Below are positions 59,804-64,000 of a DNA stretch of 64,000 nucleotides, one piece after another (within the stretch, counting starts at the first letter, position 1; each line of letters opens with the position of its first letter). The position numbers and the translations under genes are program-made. Source of the DNA: UBA2336 sp049306095. Its GTDB lineage: Bacteria > Bacteroidota > Bacteroidia > Cytophagales > Cyclobacteriaceae. Below the pieces are notes generated by a model. The model was not told where the DNA came from and ran no database searches. It saw only the letters and a program-made list of their open reading frames with translations. The DNA lies in NCBI GenBank assembly GCA_049306095.1, contig JBAQPU010000020.1, positions 1 through 64,000 of the forward strand, written 5' to 3'.

Positions 59804-61078
59804 ATGGAAGCGTTGACTGCAATTTCCAATATGGTCATTATCATCGTCTTTTGCTGGTGGTACTGGCGAAAGCAAGAGCTGCCGTTCCGAAAATTTTACT
59901 GGCATGCATTGGCGGCTAAACTTTCAGCTGGAATTTTGCTGGGCATTATTTATGCTGCCACCTACACAACAAGTGATACATTTTCTCTCTTCGAGTGGGC
60001 GAAAGAGTTGAGCTATGAGGCACGAAGAGATTTTATGTGGTACCTGGGTTATTTGTGGAACGGCAAGCACGAAGGTTATTTTCAGGGGGTTGATCGCACC
60101 CTTTTCTTTGTTAAGCTCACCAGTATTTTTGCGTTGATTACCAATGATAATTATTGGGTAAGCTCTCTGTATTTTTCATTACTCTCGTTTCTGGCCGGTT
60201 GGAAACTGACAAAAGTAATCTGGAAGCGCATCCCTGAGCTGGGGATTCCGGCAGTAATAGCCATTCTTTTTTTTCCGTCCTGTGTTTTCTGGACTTCCGG
60301 AATCATAAAGGAGTCAATGGCCATGACAGCCTTGTTTTTTCTTTCGGCCGTTTTTTTAAAGTTTTGGATGAAGAGGCGTGTGTCGGTGATGGAGGTGGCA
60401 GGTTGCATGCTCTCCATCCTGTTTGTTTGGAAGCTGAAGTACTATTACATCGGACTGTTGGCACCGCTTCTGATGGCCGCCTGGATAACCCGAAGGGTAG
60501 CGGAGTGGAAAAAGATCAATCGATTTTCTGGCGAGCTGAGTATTTTCACCGTCATACTGATAGTGCTACTTTTATCTGGAGCGCTCGTTCATCCTAATTT
60601 CTCTCTTCAAAAAATTCCGCAGGTGTTGGTATCCAATAACCACTTGTTCATGGAGGCATCCTCTCCCGGAAAGGTTGTCAATTATTATCAGTTGGAAGCA
60701 ACGTGGAGCAGTGTCATCATTAATTCGCCCTGGGCATTGGTGTCGGGTTTGTTCAGACCGTTCATTTGGGAAGCAGATTCAGTTTTGAAAGTGCTGACAT
60801 CATTTGAGAATGTTGTATTGCTGGTACTGGTTATTATTTCCTGGAGGCTGGTGAAAAATGTCGGGAAGTCTCCTCATCGCCTGCTGATTGCAGCGGTGCT
60901 ATCGTATTGCCTATTGCTTTGTATTTTTCTGGCTATTGCTACGCCAAATTTTGGAACCCTGGTCCGGTATCGCATTGGTTTCCTGCCTTTTCTGCTTTTG
61001 TTCCTCATCCATCAGCCCTTCCTCGTCAGGTATCTGGCGAAAACATTTAATGTTCACCTGCCTCATTTGTCCCGTTAA
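59804..61078 (+). CDS. Polytopic inner-membrane protein (possible polysaccharide polymerase-like)
   Basis: 424 residues from the ATG at 59804, 2 bp after the DUF2851 stop; upstream in-frame starts would lie inside that gene. About 10-11 membrane segments, with a long loop after the first two (SYEARRDFMWYLGYLWNGKHEGYF). The phrases FFPSCVFWTSGIIKESMAMTAL and ATPNFGTLVRYRIGFLPFLLLF resemble Wzy/EpsG-like polymerases or related membrane proteins. A glycosyl-transfer role is only suggested by this resemblance. A NeuD-type sugar acyltransferase follows 35 bp downstream, which would fit surface polysaccharide work. Confidence 0.7.
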   Translation: MEALTAISNMVIIIVFCWWYWRKQELPFRKFYWHALAAKLSAGILLGIIYAATYTTSDTFSLFEWAKELSYEARRDFMWYLGYLWNGKHEGYFQGVDRTLFFVKLTSIFALITNDNYWVSSLYFSLLSFLAGWKLTKVIWKRIPELGIPAVIAILFFPSCVFWTSGIIKESMAMTALFFLSAVFLKFWMKRRVSVMEVAGCMLSILFVWKLKYYYIGLLAPLLMAAWITRRVAEWKKINRFSGELSIFTVILIVLLLSGALVHPNFSLQKIPQVLVSNNHLFMEASSPGKVVNYYQLEATWSSVIINSPWALVSGLFRPFIWEADSVLKVLTSFENVVLLVLVIISWRLVKNVGKSPHRLLIAAVLSYCLLLCIFLAIATPNFGTLVRYRIGFLPFLLLFLIHQPFLVRYLAKTFNVHLPHLSR

Positions 61079-61113
61079 CAACAGACGGCTACCTTTGTCA
61101 TTCGTAAAATCGT

Positions 61114-61752
61114 ATGGAAAATCCGGTGATTATTTTGGGGGCAAATGCCCTTGGCCGATCGGCTAAAGAAATTTTTGAAAGTAATGGAAATGTGGTATAT
61201 GGTTTTTTAGATGACAACAAAGCAATTCACAATCAGGAGATTGATGAATCTTTTGTACTGGGAAGTACCGATGACGATGGTTTTTTAAAACTTATTGGCA
61301 AAAAGTGTGAAGCGTTCGTAGCGATTGACGATAACCGGGTGCGAAAGAGCTTGGTAAAAATGCTGCAGGAGATTCGCCATGTGCAGCCGGTGAATGCAGT
61401 TCATCACGATGCCCTGCTTGGGAAACATGTTGAATTGGGCTATGGAAATTTTATCGACCAGGGAGTAAGGGTAGGTGTTGGAACCAAAATTTCGAGTCAC
61501 TGTATGCTGCAGGCCGGATGTGTGATTGGTGCCGAAGTCACCATGGGTGATTTTGTTCAGGTGGGTCAGGGCAGTATGATTAACTCAGGCGTAACACTGG
61601 AAGAAGGAGCCTTTGTGGGATCGGGGGCGGTTATCGTATCGGGCATCACCATCGGAAAGGGCGCACGGGTGGGTGCTGGTTCTGTCGTGATTGCCACAGT
61701 AAAAGCCGGAGAAACAGTATTCGGAAATCCTGCTCAACCAATAAAAAGTTAA
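61114..61752 (+). CDS. NeuD/PglD-type sugar O-acyltransferase
   Basis: 212 residues. The N-terminal PglD-like nucleotide-sugar-binding domain (VIILGANALGRSAKEIFES, GFLDDNK) is followed by a left-handed beta-helix of hexapeptide repeats from about residue 90 to the end (GNFIDQGVRVGVGTKISSHC, VIGAEVTMGDFVQVGQGSMI, GAFVGSGAVIVSGITIGKGA, AGSVVIATVKAG, VFGNPAQPIKS). Acetyl-CoA-dependent acetylation of an amino- or sialic-acid-type sugar is the usual reaction. Its stop overlaps the nucleoside phosphorylase start by one base, so they are translated together though their pathways differ. Confidence 0.87.
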   Translation: MENPVIILGANALGRSAKEIFESNGNVVYGFLDDNKAIHNQEIDESFVLGSTDDDGFLKLIGKKCEAFVAIDDNRVRKSLVKMLQEIRHVQPVNAVHHDALLGKHVELGYGNFIDQGVRVGVGTKISSHCMLQAGCVIGAEVTMGDFVQVGQGSMINSGVTLEEGAFVGSGAVIVSGITIGKGARVGAGSVVIATVKAGETVFGNPAQPIKS

Positions 61753-62615
61753 TGGCAAAAATATCTGAAACCGATCTGATCCTTAATCGCGATGGCAGCG
61801 TGTACCATCTTAGTTTGCTGGCTAAGAACATCTCGGATACCATTATAGCGGTTGGCGACCCCAGCCGTGTGTATAAGGTAAGTCAGTATTTTGATGAGGT
61901 TGAGTTTGAAATGAACAAACGCGAGTTTATAACTCACGTAGGCCACTTTAACGGCAAACGAATCACGGTGATCAGTACCGGTATGGGTACCGATAACATA
62001 GAAATTTTTCTGACGGAGCTGGATGCACTTGTTAACATTGATTTAAAAACACGCGAGCCAAAAACAAAAAAAAGAAAATTAAAGGTTGTTCGAATAGGAA
62101 CGTCAGGGGCCTTGCAGGAAGATATACCCCTGGGCGCCCACCTGGTATCAGAATACGGGGTTGGCCTCGATAACCTGATGCAGTTTTATGATTTGCCGAT
62201 GACTGTTTTTGAAAAGAAGATCGCTGCAGATATTAAAAGCAAGTGCAAACTTCCCTTTACGCCCTATGTGGTAAAAGGATCAGAATCGCTGATGCAGCAA
62301 ATTGGTTTTGATATGATTGCCGGAAACACGGTAACCACACCGGGTTTCTATGCACCACAAGGAAGGAAAATTCGGGCTGCTACCCTCATGCCGAAATTAC
62401 TGGACGATTTAAATTATTACCATAACAAAAGCAGTGATTTTTGGCTCACTAATTTTGAAATGGAAACCTCTGCGTATTATGCCTTTGGACGTTTATTAGG
62501 ACATGAGATGCTGAGTGTAAATGCCATGATTGCAAACCGGGTGAAAAACAAATTCGCAAAAGATTACGACAAAATCATGGACGCCCTGATTAAAAAGGTG
62601 TTGGAAAGGATATAG
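61752..62615 (+). CDS. Nucleoside phosphorylase (uridine phosphorylase-like)
   Basis: 287 residues of the PNP_UDP_1 family: AVGDPSRVYKVSQYF near the N-terminus, ISTGMGTDNIEIFLTEL, RIGTSGALQEDIPLGAHLVS (phosphate and base site) and NFEMETSAYYAFGRLLGHEMLSVNAMIANR, where FEMET carries the ribose-binding Glu-Met-Glu. It cleaves nucleosides with phosphate in salvage, plausibly uridine. The start ATG shares one base with the preceding stop (TAATG). Partner in salvage: cytidine deaminase at 16386. Cytosolic. Confidence 0.88.
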   Translation: MAKISETDLILNRDGSVYHLSLLAKNISDTIIAVGDPSRVYKVSQYFDEVEFEMNKREFITHVGHFNGKRITVISTGMGTDNIEIFLTELDALVNIDLKTREPKTKKRKLKVVRIGTSGALQEDIPLGAHLVSEYGVGLDNLMQFYDLPMTVFEKKIAADIKSKCKLPFTPYVVKGSESLMQQIGFDMIAGNTVTTPGFYAPQGRKIRAATLMPKLLDDLNYYHNKSSDFWLTNFEMETSAYYAFGRLLGHEMLSVNAMIANRVKNKFAKDYDKIMDALIKKVLERI

Positions 62616-62619
62616 GTTC

Positions 62620-62697
62620 GAAATTTCGAGTTCAAAGTTCAGGTTCAAAGTTTTTAGTCAAAACCTCAATGCTAAACCTTAAACCCTGAACTCTGAA
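62620..62697. repeat. GTTCAAAG/CTTTGAAC-type low-complexity inverted repeat
   Basis: Units such as GAGTTCAAAGTTCAGG on the left are mirrored imperfectly by CTTAAACCCTGAACTCTG on the right. It fills the gap between convergent genes ending at 62615 and 62699. Confidence 0.5.
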
Positions 62698-62698
62698 A

Positions 62699-62953
62699 TT
62701 AATTTCCATTCACTGCGCTGTCCATCCGCATAATGTGGCGCCCCGCGTTAAACGGATCATCATTGTAAAATCCGGAAAGAATCCGGTGGGCAATCTGCTC
62801 AATAATTAACTCGTTATCCGACTTGCCTTCTTTTCCTTTCCAGAAAATCCGGTTAGGATGCCGTTTCATATCTTCTACATACGTTTTAGCCCGATTGAAC
62901 TGTTCATCGGTAAACGAAATAGTAAAGCAGGTTTTAACTTTTTGAGTTTGCAT
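62699..62953 (-). CDS. Small hypothetical protein
   Basis: 84 residues from the Met at 62953 (MQTQKVKTCFTISFTDEQFN); the open frame extends further but would overlap the divergent peptidase start. Composition is ordinary and charged: DEQFNRAKTYVEDMKRHPNRIFWKG, then a helix SDNELIIEQIAHRILSGFYND. No signal peptide or membrane segment. I do not recognise a family. The N-terminal beta-strand plus helix layout could suit a small nucleic-acid or protein-binding domain, but this is not supported further. Confidence 0.6.
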   Translation of the reverse strand: MQTQKVKTCFTISFTDEQFNRAKTYVEDMKRHPNRIFWKGKEGKSDNELIIEQIAHRILSGFYNDDPFNAGRHIMRMDSAVNGN

Positions 62954-63079
62954 GATTAATTTTTTACAAGAGTAATGCCAGAAAAGGTTACGAATGATAG
63001 GGAAAACCTCAGGTGATAGAAAACCTTTGCCCGAAGGCGGGCAAAAGTGTTCATTGTTGGGACGACATCCCGAAAAAAG

Positions 63080-63087
63080 TAATTTTG
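63080..63087 (+). promoter_or_regulatory. -7 element for the M16 peptidase gene
   Basis: TAATTTTG, a perfect TAnnTTTG match ending 8 bp before the ATG at 63096. The transcript would be leaderless or nearly so. The -33 position has only TTG-like bases. Confidence 0.45.
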
Positions 63088-63095
63088 TGCCACAC

Positions 63096-64000
63096 ATGGA
63101 GCATCAACATTTATTCACCCTTTCCAATGGCATCCGGGTCATCTATCAGCAGGTGGCCGCCACAAAAATTTTTCATGGCGGTGTATTCCTGGATGTAGGC
63201 AGCCGCGATGAATCTGCTTCCAACCAGGGCATCGCCCATTTCTGGGAACACATGGCCTTTAAGGGTACACGGAAAAGAAACCTATTACAGATTATCACAA
63301 GCCTTGACTCCATTGGTGGAGAACTGAATGCCTTTACCGATAAGGAGCGCGTGGTGTTCTTCGCATCGGTACGTGACCAATATGCCGAACGGGCTGTTGA
63401 TGTGCTGGCCGACATTACCTTTAATTCAATTTTTCCGGATGCGCAAATTGAAAAGGAACGCGGTGTAATCCAGGAAGAAATGGCCATGTACCTGGACAAC
63501 CCCGATGACTCACTTCAGGACGAATTTGAAGCCATTCTGTTTAAAAATCATCCAATGGGCATGAACATCCTGGGGCGAAAGGAAACAGTCAGGTCATTTA
63601 AACGGAAAGATTTTCTTTCTTTCTTTAGCGATCATATTGATACCAGCCGGATTGTGTTTAGTTGTGTGGGTGATTTTTCACCGGATCATGTCGAAAAGCT
63701 CGCCAGAAAATATTTTGAAGTAGGGCGGGCGGTTCGAAAAGTAAAGAGAAAGAAAGCAGGGGTATATAAACCACGCATGCAGGAATTAGTCAGACCGGTG
63801 AAACAAGCGAAATGCGCCATTGGTCGCGATGCCTTTCCGATGTTGCATGAAAACCGGATACCCCTCTTCCTGCTGGTAAACATGTTGGGTGGCCCCGGTA
63901 TGAACTCCCGACTGAATTTATCGTTACGAGAGAAGTATGGATTCGTGTATTCCATCGATGCACATTACATTTCGTATACCGATACGGGCATGTTTGCTGT
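63096..64000 (+). CDS. M16 family zinc peptidase, 5' part
   Basis: The frame is open from ATG 63096 to the window end (301 complete codons). The inverted zinc motif HxxEH is present as HFWEH (residues 48-52), within GIAHFWEHMAFKGTRKR, and the distal Glu in RGVIQEEMAMY (about 127). GGPGMNSRLNLSLREKYGFVYSI is the second M16 signature (R/Y region). It begins MEHQHLFTLSNGIRVIYQQV without a signal peptide, as in cytosolic mitochondrial-processing-peptidase-like M16B enzymes of about 410-430 residues, so roughly a quarter to a third is missing. Confidence 0.92.
   Translation, partial: MEHQHLFTLSNGIRVIYQQVAATKIFHGGVFLDVGSRDESASNQGIAHFWEHMAFKGTRKRNLLQIITSLDSIGGELNAFTDKERVVFFASVRDQYAERAVDVLADITFNSIFPDAQIEKERGVIQEEMAMYLDNPDDSLQDEFEAILFKNHPMGMNILGRKETVRSFKRKDFLSFFSDHIDTSRIVFSCVGDFSPDHVEKLARKYFEVGRAVRKVKRKKAGVYKPRMQELVRPVKQAKCAIGRDAFPMLHENRIPLFLLVNMLGGPGMNSRLNLSLREKYGFVYSIDAHYISYTDTGMFA

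Overview
The window reads as a chromosomal segment of a Bacteroidota bacterium, most likely a gliding-type member of the Cytophagales. Evidence: a PorT-like protein, a PorP/SprF-family protein, three very large secreted proteins ending in a type IX secretion type B (gliding motility-associated) C-terminal domain, several TAnnTTTG promoter elements of the Bacteroidota kind, and Bacteroidota-style housekeeping genes (DUF2851, LolA, FtsK, AroQ beside XerD). No rRNA, tRNA, CRISPR array or complete insertion sequence was recognised. The genes at both ends (PorT-like and an M16 peptidase) are cut by the window edge.

Layout. 1-4.2 kb: PorT-like tail, SDR dehydrogenase, TPM/zinc-ribbon membrane protein, a small secreted protein and a lipoprotein. 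4.3-16.3 kb (minus strand): a signalling block. A GAF/PAS sensor is followed by an apparent operon cheR, cheB (catalytic domain only), a membrane GAF protein, a sensor-HAMP-GAF-PAS-PAS-PP2C phosphatase, a SiaB-like kinase, a SiaC-like phosphoprotein, and then an ABCG-type transporter with a TerB-like N-terminus. No chemoreceptor, CheA, CheW or GGDEF gene is present. 16.4-27 kb: metabolism and membrane genes (cytidine deaminase, saccharopine dehydrogenase, acyltransferase, RNase H, MarC, Na+/H+ antiporter, class V aminotransferase, aroQ, an orphan GAF protein, xerD) and small envelope proteins. A viroplasmin-type RNase H gene sits on the remains of an older rnhA of which only the first 19 codons survive.

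27.3-41.4 kb: pyrD, a decayed intergenic region with palindromes and a DUF4143-ATPase remnant, an operon of beta-helix protein, DPG-repeat adhesin-like protein and PorP/SprF, a TPR histidine kinase/LuxR regulator pair, a secreted protein and two peptidases (S9 and M28). 41.5-53.3 kb: an intact DUF4143 ATPase with a palindrome at its start codon, two huge T9SS cargo proteins (FG-GAP/TIG/Ig and SBBP/TIG/Ig) that share a conserved leader, and a second LuxR regulator/TPR histidine kinase pair in which the kinase is frameshifted. 53.5-64 kb: a decayed AbiEii-type toxin-antitoxin module directly upstream of ftsK, then lolA, pyrF, DUF2851, a polytopic membrane protein, a NeuD-type acyltransferase overlapping a nucleoside phosphorylase, a small hypothetical gene and the 5' part of an M16 peptidase.

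The strongest candidates for something new are: (1) the CheR-CheB-GAF-PP2C-SiaB-SiaC operon, which combines chemotaxis-type protein methylation with a partner-switch phosphorylation circuit; (2) DUF4143 ATPase loci linked to large palindromes, one intact and one decayed; (3) the RNase H gene displacement; and (4) a conserved 5' leader in front of two otherwise different surface-protein genes. All functions are inferred from reading the sequence; no database search was run.
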